From the NCBI GenBank assembly GCA_016929205.1, contig JAFGJF010000283.1, positions 1-32,238 of the forward strand: DNA of 32,238 nt, in the 5' to 3' direction. This DNA is from Anaerolineae bacterium. GTDB lineage: Bacteria; Chloroflexota; Anaerolineae; JAFGEY01. Positions 8,287 to 17,000 of this stretch are shown one piece after another; the stretch's first letter is position 1; every line of letters begins with the position of its first letter. Under the pieces are notes generated by a model. It did no database searches, was not told the origin of the DNA, and worked only from the letters and a program-made list of their open reading frames with translations. A program made the translations under genes and the position numbers.

Positions 8287-8307
8287 TTTCTTTCACGACA
8301 ACCACAA
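8277..8307 (-). promoter_or_regulatory. nrdR-nrdD-nrdG promoter
   Basis: A perfect minus-strand TATAAT (8282-8277) is preceded by TTGTGG (8307-8302) with a rather long 19-nt spacer. It lies about 138 nt upstream of the nrdR start, leaving a 5' leader of roughly 130 nt. Both hexamers are overlapped by NrdR boxes, consistent with direct repression of RNA polymerase binding. Confidence 0.65.
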
Positions 8308-8317
8308 AATGTAGTGT
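8302..8317 (-). promoter_or_regulatory. NrdR box 2, overlapping the -35
   Basis: On the minus strand ACACTACATTTTGTGG matches the NrdR-box consensus at 14 of 16 positions, with one core mismatch. It covers the -35 region of the nrdR promoter and is separated from box 1 by 15 bp, i.e. three helical turns centre to centre. Confidence 0.78.
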
Positions 8318-8556
8318 TTTAAAGCTCTGATATCATACCACAAACTCTTGGAAAAGGCAAAAGAAAACCACAGGAACATCATCGTGGGGGGAATGGTGCG
8401 GCCGTTTTTTCCCACAAGGGTCGAATAACTTGGAAAAATTCCGTATTCTGTCCCCACTCAAGCCAGGGACAAAGCGTCATTTTCGGACTTGATTTCCACC
8501 TGCACGCGCCGATCTTTCACGCTAAATTCACGCAAGATTTTTTGGGACAATTCGAC
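8318..8556. other. Non-coding spacer without recognised features
   Basis: Between the NrdR boxes and the trp promoter I see no credible ORF, RNA gene or repeat. A weak NrdR-box-like sequence at 8338-8353 was considered and rejected. The first part of the nrdR leader (8140-8270) also holds no recognised element. Confidence 0.5.
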
Positions 8557-8585
8557 TTGACTTTTCCCGGATTCTGGGCTATACT
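8557..8585 (+). promoter_or_regulatory. trp operon promoter
   Basis: TTGACT (8557-8562), a 17-nt spacer and TATACT (8580-8585) form a near-consensus sigma70 promoter. Transcription should start near 8592, just before Stem I of the T-box leader at 8609 and about 425 nt ahead of trpE. No other promoter is needed for the downstream operon. Confidence 0.8.
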
Positions 8586-8847
8586 GGAATCAGTTCTAAA
8601 AAGTAAAACAGCTTGGAACCGAAATAGTAACGCTTGAACGTGCGTCAGAGAGGTGAGTCGAGGGTTTCCCTCGCGCTGAGAACTTGCCCGCAGACGACAG
8701 GCGCGAATGGGTCGGGGAGCTGCGAATCCCAATACAAAGTAGGATTCGCCGGAGTCGCCACCGTTATCAAGGCAGAGGGTATTAACTGGCTGTCGGAATG
8801 GGCCGATAGATAGAGCGTACCTGCAAAGTGGGGCTGGCAAGCAAACC

Positions 8848-8874
8848 AAAACGCGCACACTGGCGCGTTTTTTT
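8848..8874 (+). terminator. Extra intrinsic terminator-like hairpin inside the T-box leader
   Basis: AAAACGCGC and GCGCGTTTT form a 10-bp stem with a 6-nt loop (8857-8862), followed by a run of seven T starting at 8868. By itself this is a textbook intrinsic terminator, yet it lies upstream of the T-box antiterminator. It is enclosed by a larger stem made of GGGCTG/CAGCCC (8831-8836 with 8895-8900) and GCAAAC/GTTTGC (8841-8846 with 8886-8891). Confidence 0.65.
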
Positions 8875-8930
8875 GTTACCAGGCAGTTTGCCGACAGCCC
8901 AACTGAGGTGGCACCACGGGATGCTGTTTG

Positions 8931-8974
8931 AACGCCTCTCGTCCTCAATCGAGGATGAGAGGCGTTTTTTGTTT
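8931..8974 (+). terminator. T-box regulated terminator
   Basis: AACGCCTCTC (8931-8940) plus TCCTC pairs with GAGGA plus GAGAGGCGTT (8957-8966) over a 4-nt loop, followed by TTTTTTGTTT. It ends about 40 nt before trpE. Its 5' arm overlaps the bases needed for the T-box antiterminator, which is the standard mutually exclusive arrangement. Confidence 0.88.
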
Positions 8975-9015
8975 GGTCGATCCGGCAACACGATAAAATC
9001 TATAGGGAGCAAGAC

Positions 9016-10542
9016 ATGACATGTTTATCGCGCGAACAGTTTCAAACCATAGCCTCACAAGGCGTATCCGTGCCCGTATACCGTGAGCTGAAAGCGGACC
9101 TGGAAACGCCCGTTTCCGTCTACCTAAAGCTGCGCGGGCAGGGACAAACACCCAGCTTTTTACTCGAAAGCGTTGAAAAGGCCGAACAAGTGGGGCGATA
9201 TTCTTTCCTGGGTGTTAATCCGCAGCGGCAGATCATCGCTCGCGGACACCAGGTCCAAATTGTGGATAACAACGGAGCAAATCCCATCTCGACCGAAATA
9301 CGCCAGCTCGATCGGGATCAAGATCCCCTGCACGTCGTCTCCGAACAAGTGGCACGTTACCAACCTGTCGCCCCGCTCCACCAAGTGGTCTCTGGCTTGC
9401 CGCGCTTTTTCGGCGGCGCAGTCGGCTACCTGGCCTACGATATGGTTCGTTTTTTTGAACGGCTGCCCGAGACGTCGGACGATCCGCTTGGCTTGCCCGA
9501 CCTGCACATGCTGATCACCGATACACTGGTGGTGTTCGATCACGTCAAAAGTCGTCTGCTGCTCTTTGCCAACGCGCTTGTCTCTCCCAACTGCGATCTG
9601 GACGCCGTCTATGATGAAGCGGTGGATCGTCTGGATACGCTTGAAGCGCGCGTGCGCGCACCCTTGCCCTCTCAACCGGAAGCGCCGGGACGCCGTGGCG
9701 GCGATCTGAATTCAACCGTCACCCGCGAGCAATACGAAGCACGGGTCGAAAAAGCCAAGGAATACATCGCCGCCGGCGACATCTTTCAGGTTGTCCCCTC
9801 ACAACGGCTGTCCCGGCCCACCCTCGCCGAACCATTTGCCATTTATCGCGCCCTGCGCCACCTGAACCCATCTCCCTATATGTTTTTCCTCGATCTGGGC
9901 GGAGACCCCGCCGTTTGCCTCATCGGATCTTCTCCCGAGGTATTGACGCGGCTGCAAGACCGCACCGCCGAGGTTCGCCCCATCGCCGGGACACGCCCTC
10001 GTGGGCAGGATGAACGCCAGGACAAAGAACTCGAAGCTGAACTGCTGGCCGATCCCAAAGAACGCGCCGAGCACGTGATGCTGGTGGACCTGGGGCGAAA
10101 TGACCTGGGGCGCGTTTGCGACTATGGCACGGTCAAGGTTGAGGATTTACTCACCGTCGAACGGTATTCACACGTCATTCATCTCGTCAGCCGCGTCACC
10201 GGGCAACTGCGCCCCGATCTGGATGCCTACGACCTGCTCCGGGCGACGTTTCCCGCCGGCACGGTCAGTGGGGCCCCCAAGGTACGGGCGATGGAGATCA
10301 TTGAAGAACTTGAACAGCTCAGGCGCTGTTGTTATGCCGGCGCGGTGGGGTATTTTGGTTTTAACGGCAATATGGACACATGTATTACGATCCGGACGAT
10401 CACCATGCAAGGACAAACGGCCTATCTGCAGGCTGGCGGCGGCGTCGTTGCCGACAGCGATCCGACGCGCGAGTGGGAAGAAACGTTGCACAAAGCGCGC
10501 GCTTTGAGTGTGGCCATCAATATGGCCGAAGAAGGCATCTGA
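9016..10542 (+). CDS. trpE: Anthranilate synthase component I
   Basis: A 508-residue chorismate-using subunit that makes anthranilate with ammonia supplied by TrpG. The N-terminal regulatory motif LLES (49-52) for tryptophan feedback inhibition is present, so allosteric control should add to T-box control. The C-terminal chorismate-binding domain shows 'GDIFQVVPSQR', 'EVRPIAGTRPRG', 'VMLVDLGRNDLGRV', 'GTVSGAPKVRAMEIIEELE' and 'QAGGGVVADSDPTREWEET'. Length and motif order are those of normal TrpE; there is no fusion to TrpG. GGGAG lies upstream of the ATG. First gene of the operon, 16 nt before trpG. Confidence 0.96.
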   Translation: MTCLSREQFQTIASQGVSVPVYRELKADLETPVSVYLKLRGQGQTPSFLLESVEKAEQVGRYSFLGVNPQRQIIARGHQVQIVDNNGANPISTEIRQLDRDQDPLHVVSEQVARYQPVAPLHQVVSGLPRFFGGAVGYLAYDMVRFFERLPETSDDPLGLPDLHMLITDTLVVFDHVKSRLLLFANALVSPNCDLDAVYDEAVDRLDTLEARVRAPLPSQPEAPGRRGGDLNSTVTREQYEARVEKAKEYIAAGDIFQVVPSQRLSRPTLAEPFAIYRALRHLNPSPYMFFLDLGGDPAVCLIGSSPEVLTRLQDRTAEVRPIAGTRPRGQDERQDKELEAELLADPKERAEHVMLVDLGRNDLGRVCDYGTVKVEDLLTVERYSHVIHLVSRVTGQLRPDLDAYDLLRATFPAGTVSGAPKVRAMEIIEELEQLRRCCYAGAVGYFGFNGNMDTCITIRTITMQGQTAYLQAGGGVVADSDPTREWEETLHKARALSVAINMAEEGI

Positions 10543-10558
10543 AACCAAGGAGGAACCC

Positions 10559-11122
10559 ATGATTCTAGTTATCGACAATTACGATTCATTTACGTACAAT
10601 CTGGTTCAATATTTGGGCGAACTCGGCGCCGAGCTGACGATTCGACGCAATGACGCGGTCACGTTGGACGAAATCCGCGAGATGTCGCCCAGCCACATCA
10701 TCATCTCACCGGGACCCGGAACGCCGGACGATGGCGGCATTTCTCTCGACGTCATTCGCGAATTTCACCAGACCATCCCTATCCTCGGCGTCTGCCTGGG
10801 CCACCAGTGCATCGGTGCGGCTTTTGGCGGCATCGTCAATCGCGCGCCGCGCTTGATGCATGGCAAAACCAGCCCTATTTACCACTATGGCAGCCATCTC
10901 TTTGACGGCGTGCCCAGCCCATTCACAGCCACGCGCTACCACAGCCTGATCGTTCAAGAACCGGTGCCGGACTGTCTCAAAGTGACGGCATTCACCACCG
11001 AAGGTGAGATCATGGCGGTCAAACATGCCACGTCCCCGTTGGTTGGCGTCCAGTTTCACCCCGAAAGCATCTTGACCGAATACGGCAAGGATATTTTGCA
11101 CAACTTTGTGCGGATGAATTGA
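10559..11122 (+). CDS. trpG: Anthranilate synthase component II, glutamine amidotransferase
   Basis: A 187-residue class I glutamine amidotransferase that feeds ammonia to TrpE. The catalytic triad is visible: C79 in 'GVCLGHQCIG', H167 and E169 in 'VQFHPES'. The oxyanion segment 'SPGPGTPDD' is at 50-58. I chose the ATG at 10559 because AAGGAGG lies 6 nt upstream and the family begins 'MILVIDNYDSF'; an ATG further upstream in the frame overlaps trpE. It could also serve p-aminobenzoate synthesis, as seen in some bacteria, but position favours tryptophan. Confidence 0.95.
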   Translation: MILVIDNYDSFTYNLVQYLGELGAELTIRRNDAVTLDEIREMSPSHIIISPGPGTPDDGGISLDVIREFHQTIPILGVCLGHQCIGAAFGGIVNRAPRLMHGKTSPIYHYGSHLFDGVPSPFTATRYHSLIVQEPVPDCLKVTAFTTEGEIMAVKHATSPLVGVQFHPESILTEYGKDILHNFVRMN

Positions 11123-11134
11123 AAGGAGATTAGG

Positions 11135-12169
11135 ATGATTTGCCAGGCAATCAGTCAACTGTTGGAAAACGAATCCCTGTCGGCCCAGCAGGCCAAACAG
11201 GTGATGGATGAGGTGATGAGCGGCCAGGCCACGGCGGCCCAGATCGCAGGCTTTTTGATCGCTTTGCGCGTCAAAGGGGAAACGCCCGAAGAGATTACCG
11301 GCTGCGCGCAGGCGATGCGGGACGCGGCGGTGGCCGTCGCCCCGGCGCGAACGGACCTCGTTGACACCTGCGGCACGGGCGGCGATCACTCGGGCACGTT
11401 CAACATTTCGACGACGGCCGCTTTTGTCGTCGCCGGGAGCGGGTTAGGTGTGGCCAAACACGGCAATCGCAGCGTCAGCAGCCAATCGGGCAGCGCCGAC
11501 GTACTCAAAGCGTTGGGTGTCAACCTCGAATTGACGCCCGAACAGGTCGCTCAGGCCATCGATGATATCGGCATCGGCTTTTTGTTCGCCCCCAAGCTGC
11601 ATCCGGCCATGCGCCACGCCATCGGCCCACGACGCGAGCTGGGCGTGCGCACCATTTTCAACATCCTTGGACCGCTGACCAACCCGGCCAGCGCTCCGGC
11701 GCAGCTGATGGGCGTCTATGACCCATCCTTGACCGAACCGCTGGCCTGCGTGCTGAAAGAACTGGGCTCGCGCGCGGCCTACGTCGTCCACGGGGCCGGC
11801 GGATTGGACGAATTGACCACTGCGGGCGACAACCGGGTCAGTTATTTTGGCGTTGGTGACGCCAATGGCGCTGTCGTGACGAAAACCATCGACCCGCGCG
11901 ACCTGGGATTCGCCGCCGCCCGGACACAAGATCTACTCGGCGGCACCCCTGAGGAAAACGCCCAGATACTGCGCGACATTTTGTCCGGCCAGGATCGTGG
12001 CGCCAGGCGCGACACCGTGCTGTTGAACACGGCTGCGGCGCTCTTGGTCGGCGGCGTGGTTCAAGATCTGCCGGCAGGCATCGAGCGCGCGGGTGAGAGC
12101 ATCGACAGCGGCGCCGCCTTGACCAAGTTGGAAGGGCTGATCTCGTTCAGCCAACAATTCGCCGGTTGA
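11135..12169 (+). CDS. trpD: Anthranilate phosphoribosyltransferase
   Basis: A 344-residue TrpD that joins anthranilate to PRPP. The PRPP-binding 'DTCGTGGDHSGTFNIST' (about 73-89), 'VAKHGNRSVSSQSGSADVLKALG' and the anthranilate-side 'HPAMRHAIGPRRELGVRTIFNILGPL' are all present, so the enzyme should be active. AAAGGAG precedes the ATG. It lies 12 nt after trpG and is followed by trpS rather than trpC. Confidence 0.96.
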   Translation: MICQAISQLLENESLSAQQAKQVMDEVMSGQATAAQIAGFLIALRVKGETPEEITGCAQAMRDAAVAVAPARTDLVDTCGTGGDHSGTFNISTTAAFVVAGSGLGVAKHGNRSVSSQSGSADVLKALGVNLELTPEQVAQAIDDIGIGFLFAPKLHPAMRHAIGPRRELGVRTIFNILGPLTNPASAPAQLMGVYDPSLTEPLACVLKELGSRAAYVVHGAGGLDELTTAGDNRVSYFGVGDANGAVVTKTIDPRDLGFAAARTQDLLGGTPEENAQILRDILSGQDRGARRDTVLLNTAAALLVGGVVQDLPAGIERAGESIDSGAALTKLEGLISFSQQFAG

Positions 12170-12208
12170 CTCTGATTGATCAAGCCGGACACATCGTGAG
12201 GTAGACGT

Positions 12209-13225
12209 ATGAACGAATCGAACCAATCTCGTCTGCGCGTCTTTTCTGGCGTTCAGCCGTCGGGCACGCTGCACATCGGCAACTATTTGGGCGCGATCCG
12301 GCGCTGGGTGGCCGAACAGGATGAGAAACAGAACTATTTTTGCATCGTCGACATGCACGCGATCACGGTGTGGCAGGACCCGGCCGTGCTGCGGCAAAAG
12401 ACGCGGGAACTGGCCGCCACCTACCTGGCGACCGGGCTCGACCCGGCCAAATGCGTTCTTTTCATCCAGAGCCACGTCCGCGCGCACGCCGAGTGCTGCT
12501 GGGTTCTCAACTGCGTGACTCCGGTCGGCTGGCTGGAACGGATGACCCAGTACAAGTTCAAATCGCAGCAGCAGGAAAGCGTCGGCACCGGCCTGCTCGA
12601 CTACCCGGTGCTGCAAGCGGCCGACATTTTGCTCTACGATGCCGACGAGGTGCCGGTGGGCGAGGATCAAAAACAACACGTCGAGCTGGCGCGCGATATC
12701 GCCGGGCGGTTCAATCACCTCTACGGCGATACGTTTGTCGTCCCCAGGGCGATGCTGCCGCAAACGGGCGGACGCATCCGTGCCCTGAACGATCCGACGC
12801 GCAAGATGAGCAAGAGTGAGACGCACATTCAGGGGCACGGCGTGCCGTTGACCGCCGGGCCGGACGAAATTCGCGCAGCCTTTCGCCGGGCCGTCACCGA
12901 TGCAGGGCGCGAGATCGTGTTCAGCGACGCGCCGGAAAAGGCCGGGGTGAATAATTTGCTCGAAATTTACGAACTGTTGACGGGCAGCAGCCGCCCGCAG
13001 ATCGAAGCCGAATTTGCCGGACAGGGTTATGCCATGCTCAAGCGCCGCGTCGCCGAGGTGGTGATCGAGGTCTTGCGGCCGATCCGCGAGCGCTATGGCG
13101 AGCTGATCGCCGATACGGACGCATTGGATCGCATCCTCGCCCTCGGCGCGGAACGGGCGAGGGCGGTGGCCGAACCCAAAATGGACGAGATCAAGCGCAA
13201 GGTTGGATTTGTCCTGCCGCGTTGA
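12209..13225 (+). CDS. trpS: Tryptophanyl-tRNA synthetase
   Basis: A 338-residue class I aminoacyl-tRNA synthetase that charges tRNA-Trp. Signature HIGN is at 22-25 in 'SGTLHIGNYLGAI', 'GEDQKQHVELARDIA' near 151-165, and KMSKS at 199-203. Length is normal for bacterial TrpS. It is inserted in the trp operon between trpD and trpC (39 nt after trpD, 12 nt before trpC) in the same orientation, so it should share the T-box that reads uncharged tRNA-Trp, its own substrate. Whether a second trpS exists elsewhere cannot be seen. Confidence 0.96.
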   Translation: MNESNQSRLRVFSGVQPSGTLHIGNYLGAIRRWVAEQDEKQNYFCIVDMHAITVWQDPAVLRQKTRELAATYLATGLDPAKCVLFIQSHVRAHAECCWVLNCVTPVGWLERMTQYKFKSQQQESVGTGLLDYPVLQAADILLYDADEVPVGEDQKQHVELARDIAGRFNHLYGDTFVVPRAMLPQTGGRIRALNDPTRKMSKSETHIQGHGVPLTAGPDEIRAAFRRAVTDAGREIVFSDAPEKAGVNNLLEIYELLTGSSRPQIEAEFAGQGYAMLKRRVAEVVIEVLRPIRERYGELIADTDALDRILALGAERARAVAEPKMDEIKRKVGFVLPR

Positions 13226-13237
13226 CTGGAGTATCGA

Positions 13238-14041
13238 ATGACCACAACGATTTTGGACGAAATCATTGCCTGGAAGCGGCAGGAAAACGCCAAACGCGAG
13301 CAAGCGTGCCCCATCCAGGCTTTAAAAGCGCAAGCGGCCGGCGCACTGCCGCCGCGAGATTTTGCCGCCGCACTGCGTCCCGCCCAAGTGGGCGATACGC
13401 GCATTGCCTTGATCGCCGAAATCAAGCGCGCCTCGCCGAGCAAGGGCCTCATCCGCCCCGACCTCGATCCGGTGGCGCTGTCCGGGTTATACCAGGCCAA
13501 CGGGGCAGCGGCGATCAGCGTGCTCACCGACGAACACTTTTTTCAGGGCACGCTGAATGACTTGCAGGCTGTGCGGCGCACGGTCACGATACCCGTGCTG
13601 CGCAAGGATTTCATCATCCATCCATACCAGGTCTATGAGGCGCGTGCCGCCGGGGCGGACGCCGTGCTGCTCATCGTCGCGGCGCTGACTGACGGTGAAT
13701 TGGCGGCGCTGTACGATCTCGTGTGCGACCTGGGACTGTCGGCGCTGGTAGAGGTTCATAACGAGGCTGAATGTCGGCGCGCCGTCAAGATCGAACCGCG
13801 CATCATTGGTGTAAATAACAGGGATTTACAGACTTTTACAGTCGATCTCGAAACGACCGCCCGGCTGCGTCCGCTGATCCCCGCCGACGTTATCCTGGTC
13901 GCCGAAAGTGGCATTCACACCGCAGCCGATGTCGCGCGCCTGGCACAAATCGGCGTCGACGCGATGCTGGTCGGAGAATCGCTGGTCAGGGCTCAAGACG
14001 TGGGACGCCAGGTGCGAGAATTGATCGGGCGGCAGGCGTGA
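13238..14041 (+). CDS. trpC: Indole-3-glycerol phosphate synthase
   Basis: A 267-residue TIM-barrel enzyme that closes the indole ring from carboxyphenylaminodeoxyribulose phosphate. 'LIAEIKRASPSKG' (58-70, with catalytic E61 and K63), 'VLRKDFIIHPYQVYEARAAGADAVLLI', 'LVEVHNEAE', 'IGVNNRDLQTF' and 'VAESGI' follow the family order. It is monofunctional, not fused to TrpF as in enterobacteria. GGAG precedes the ATG. Confidence 0.96.
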   Translation: MTTTILDEIIAWKRQENAKREQACPIQALKAQAAGALPPRDFAAALRPAQVGDTRIALIAEIKRASPSKGLIRPDLDPVALSGLYQANGAAAISVLTDEHFFQGTLNDLQAVRRTVTIPVLRKDFIIHPYQVYEARAAGADAVLLIVAALTDGELAALYDLVCDLGLSALVEVHNEAECRRAVKIEPRIIGVNNRDLQTFTVDLETTARLRPLIPADVILVAESGIHTAADVARLAQIGVDAMLVGESLVRAQDVGRQVRELIGRQA

Positions 14042-14092
14042 CGCGAAACAGGTTATCTTGGCGCCCGACATCTCATACCGGGAGGCAAACAC

Positions 14093-14749
14093 ATGACCAA
14101 GGTCAAAATCTGCGGCATCACCAACGTTGACGATGCCCGCTGCGCTGTCGAGGCCGGCGCAGATTTCCTGGGCTTTATTCTCTATCCAAAAAGCCCGCGT
14201 TACATAACGCCTGAACAGATCGCCTCGATCACGCTAACCATCCGCGACGAATTTGGCGCGCAAACGCCGCGTTTTGTCGGCGTCTTTGTCAATGAGACGG
14301 TGGAGCAAGTGAAAACGGCGATCCATGCAGCCGGGCTCGATCTGGCCCAACTGCATGGCGATGAACGGCCACGGGAGGTCAAAGCACTGTTCCCCTATGC
14401 GTTCAAAGCGCTGCGTCCCCAGACGCTTGAAGAGGCAGAGACGGCCCTGGCGAGATTTCGTCCCGTCTTTTTGCAAAACGATGACCTGCCGCAGCTTTTG
14501 GTCGATGCCTATCACCCTCAGCACTATGGTGGCACCGGCACACAGGCCGACATTGACATAGCGCAATGGCTGTCTCGACCCATCCGCCTACTGCTGGCGG
14601 GGGGACTGGCGCCCGAGAACGTCGCTGCCGCCATCGCCCAGGCGCAGCCATGGGGTGTGGACGTATCCAGCGGTGTGGAAGCGAGCAAGGGCATCAAAGA
14701 CCATGGCCGCATACGGGCGTTTATAAACGCCGCAAAAAACCTTATTTGA
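14093..14749 (+). CDS. trpF: Phosphoribosylanthranilate isomerase
   Basis: A 218-residue TIM-barrel isomerase acting between TrpD and TrpC. The N-terminal 'VKICGIT' holds the catalytic Cys (C7), followed by '[17 protein letters not shown]', 'GVFVNE', 'LAQLHGDE' and the C-terminal phosphate site '[11 protein letters not shown]'. 'GVDVSSGVE' near the end is also standard. GGGAGG lies 7 nt before the ATG. The 51-nt gap after trpC contains only its RBS. Confidence 0.95.
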   Translation: MTKVKICGITNVDDARCAVEAGADFLGFILYPKSPRYITPEQIASITLTIRDEFGAQTPRFVGVFVNETVEQVKTAIHAAGLDLAQLHGDERPREVKALFPYAFKALRPQTLEEAETALARFRPVFLQNDDLPQLLVDAYHPQHYGGTGTQADIDIAQWLSRPIRLLLAGGLAPENVAAAIAQAQPWGVDVSSGVEASKGIKDHGRIRAFINAAKNLI

Positions 14750-14787
14750 CTAGAGCGACAGGCTCGCCATCAAGTTCAAGGAGTACA

Positions 14788-15996
14788 ATGGATCACTCGA
14801 TATCGTTATCAAACGGGCCGTATTACGGCGCATATGGTGGGGCATTTGTCCCCGATACATTGGTACCGGCTGTACGGGAACTGGAGACAGCCTACAACGC
14901 GGCGTCTGCCGATCCGGCCTTTCAAACCGAGCTGCGCGGTTTGCTCCAGGACTATGCAGGCCGGCCCACGCCGTTGACCTTTGCGCAGCGTTTGAGCGAC
15001 ATGCTGGGCGGGGCCCGGATCTATCTCAAACGTGAAGATTTGGCGCACACCGGGGCACACAAGATCAACAACGCGCTCGGTCAGGCCCTGCTGGCCAGGC
15101 GGATGGGCAAGCAGCGCATCGTCGCCGAAACGGGCGCCGGGCAGCACGGCGTAGCCACGGCGACGGTTTGTGCGCTGCTGGGATTGGACTGTGTCGTCTA
15201 TATGGGCACCGTTGACATCGAACGGCAAAAACTGAACGTCTTTAGGATGAAACTGCTCGGCGCCGAGGTGCGCCCGGTCGCTTCGGGCAGTTGCACCCTT
15301 AAAGATGCGATCAATGACGCGATCCGAGACTGGGTGACCAACGTGCACACCACGCACTATTTGCTGGGGTCGGCGTTGGGGCCGCACCCTTACCCGCGTA
15401 TCGTCCGCGACTTTCAGCGCGTGATCGGCGTCGAAACGCGGCAACAAATCCTCGCCGCTGAAAAGAGACTGCCCGACGCCCTGATCGCCTGTGTGGGCGG
15501 CGGATCGAACGCCATTGGCCTGTTTCATCCCTTCATCCACGACACAGACGTTGCCCTGGTGGGCGTAGAGGCAGGTGGAAAAAGCATCGAATCGGGCCGC
15601 CACGCCGCCCGTTTTGCCGACCCGCAGATCGGCCGCCTGGGTGTGCTCCATGGCACGCAAACCTTTGTGTTACAAGATCCACATGGTCAGATCGCCCTGA
15701 CCCACAGCATTTCAGCCGGGCTCGATTACGCCGCTGTCGGACCGGAGCACGCCTGGATGCGCGACATCGGCCGCGCCGAGTATACCTATGCCACCGATGG
15801 CGAAGCGCTGGATGCGCTGCAAACGCTAAGCCGGCGCGAAGGCATCATCCCGGCCCTGGAAAGCGCGCACGCTGTCGCCGAGGCGATCAAACGTGCCCCT
15901 CACATGAAGCCCGATCAACTGATCGTGGTCAACGTCAGCGGGAGAGGGGACAAAGACATGCACACAGTAGCCGGAGCGCTGGACGTCGAGGTCTGA
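14788..15996 (+). CDS. trpB: Tryptophan synthase beta chain
   Basis: A 402-residue PLP enzyme condensing indole with serine. K92 in '[13 protein letters not shown]' is the PLP lysine, E114 in '[11 protein letters not shown]' is the catalytic acid/base, and 'GGGSNAIG' binds the cofactor phosphate. The start at 14788 follows AAGGAGT and gives the usual N-terminus; the frame is open further upstream over trpF but that part is not TrpB-like. It is of the classical TrpB1 type that works with TrpA, whose gene follows 45 nt later. Confidence 0.96.
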   Translation: MDHSISLSNGPYYGAYGGAFVPDTLVPAVRELETAYNAASADPAFQTELRGLLQDYAGRPTPLTFAQRLSDMLGGARIYLKREDLAHTGAHKINNALGQALLARRMGKQRIVAETGAGQHGVATATVCALLGLDCVVYMGTVDIERQKLNVFRMKLLGAEVRPVASGSCTLKDAINDAIRDWVTNVHTTHYLLGSALGPHPYPRIVRDFQRVIGVETRQQILAAEKRLPDALIACVGGGSNAIGLFHPFIHDTDVALVGVEAGGKSIESGRHAARFADPQIGRLGVLHGTQTFVLQDPHGQIALTHSISAGLDYAAVGPEHAWMRDIGRAEYTYATDGEALDALQTLSRREGIIPALESAHAVAEAIKRAPHMKPDQLIVVNVSGRGDKDMHTVAGALDVEV

Positions 15997-16041
15997 TTCC
16001 GTCTCGACACCATTCACCATCACAAGGACGGTACACATCCA

Positions 16042-16839
16042 ATGAGCAACATCAAAGCGACATTCGAAAATCTGAAAACAAGCGGGCGGACGGCGTTGAT
16101 GCCTTATGTAACGATGGGATACCCCGCACCACAGAGCGCGCTTGACGTGATCCCGGCCATCGTCGAGGCCGGAGCGGACTTGATCGAACTCGGCGTGCCC
16201 TTTAGCGACCCCCTGGCCGACGGCGCTGTGATCCAGGCCGCTTCTCAACGGGCGTTGGCAAATGGGATGACCTTGGACATCTGCCTGGACGAGGCGACCG
16301 CACTGCGCTCGCGAGGGATCGCCACGCCTTTTGTGCTGATGAGTTACTATAACCCTATCCTTCAAATGGGATTGGAACGTTTTGCCCGGCGTGCGGCAGC
16401 CAGCGGCATCGACGGAATCATTGTGCCCGATCTGCCGCCAGAGGAATCGGACGCGCTGCATACAACACTTGGACCCTATGGAATCGATCCGGTCCTGCTC
16501 CTGGCGCCGACCTCCGACGATGACCGCCTGCGGCTGATCGCCGATCAAAGCCGGGGATTTCTTTATCTCGTCTCATTGACCGGCACCACCGGCGCGAGGA
16601 ATCGATTGCCAGCCGAACTGGAGAGCTTTTGCCAGCGCGTGCGCGCCGCGACCGATCTACCGCTGGCGGTTGGCTTTGGCATTGGCACCCCCGCGCAGGC
16701 TGCAAGAGTAGCCAGGGTCGCCGATGGTGTTATCGTCGGCAGCGCCCTGATCAAGGCCCTGGAGCAGGGCGAGCCAGCCGCATCGGCTCACGCGTTCGTT
16801 CTCTCGCTGCGACAGGGCATTGATTCGGACCGTTCTTGA
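16042..16839 (+). CDS. trpA: Tryptophan synthase alpha chain
   Basis: A 265-residue TIM-barrel subunit that cleaves indole-3-glycerol phosphate and channels indole to TrpB. The catalytic residues fall at the classical positions: E49 in '[15 protein letters not shown]' and D60. '[12 protein letters not shown]', 'TGTTGAR' and 'VGFGI' complete the phosphate-binding barrel. It is the last gene of the trp operon. I found no convincing terminator in the 161 nt after it, so read-through into the next gene is possible. Confidence 0.96.
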   Translation: MSNIKATFENLKTSGRTALMPYVTMGYPAPQSALDVIPAIVEAGADLIELGVPFSDPLADGAVIQAASQRALANGMTLDICLDEATALRSRGIATPFVLMSYYNPILQMGLERFARRAAASGIDGIIVPDLPPEESDALHTTLGPYGIDPVLLLAPTSDDDRLRLIADQSRGFLYLVSLTGTTGARNRLPAELESFCQRVRAATDLPLAVGFGIGTPAQAARVARVADGVIVGSALIKALEQGEPAASAHAFVLSLRQGIDSDRS

Positions 16840-17000
16840 TAGGACCCGTCGGGGCCACAGTTGGCAATCGCGCACCTTTCAAACCGATCGCGCGGTCGAG
16901 ATTTGCCAGATTTGGCGATCTTGGCTAAGCTTAGGGTGAATGCAACTCGTCATCGCCCAGCGTAACAGGCGCCCGGTCTAAAAAGAGAAAGGTCGAAACC

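Larger units (their letters stand above)
8609..8974 (+). ncRNA. T-box riboswitch leader for tRNA-Trp
   Basis: Stem I is closed by CAGCTT (8609-8614) with GGAGCTG (8716-8722) and by CGCTTG (8631-8636) with CAGGCG ending at 8703. The specifier loop between them holds TAGTAA on the 5' side and GAATGG on the 3' side, giving specifier UGG (8708-8710), the Trp codon. The AGAGAG bulge is at 8651-8656. A 7-bp hairpin (CGAATCC/GGATTCG) follows at about 8723-8748. The T-box proper is TGAGGTGGCACCACGGG (8904-8920). Its UGGC bulge would pair with GCCA of uncharged tRNA-Trp, whose discriminator is normally G. GAGG (8905-8908) can pair with CCTC (8935-8938), blocking the terminator. It controls trpE-A and trpS by sensing tRNA-Trp charging. 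Class and amino-acid specificity follow from motifs; folding was done by eye. Confidence 0.9.

Noticed and set aside
8338..8353. Third NrdR box upstream of box 2
   Set aside because: Two core mismatches and a 36-bp spacing that is out of helical phase with box 2.
8797..8803. Second GAATGGG as the specifier of a tandem T-box
   Set aside because: It sits in the loop of a short hairpin, has no AGTA partner strand or AGAGAG bulge, and there is only one T-box motif downstream.
11933..13303. Long open frame antisense to trpD-trpS-trpC
   Set aside because: It mirrors well-conserved trp genes in high-GC DNA, has no RBS or recognisable domain, and is a codon-bias shadow.
16840..17000. Terminator after trpA
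   Set aside because: Only 4-5 bp stems and no T-run; nothing convincing between trpA and the GH127 gene.
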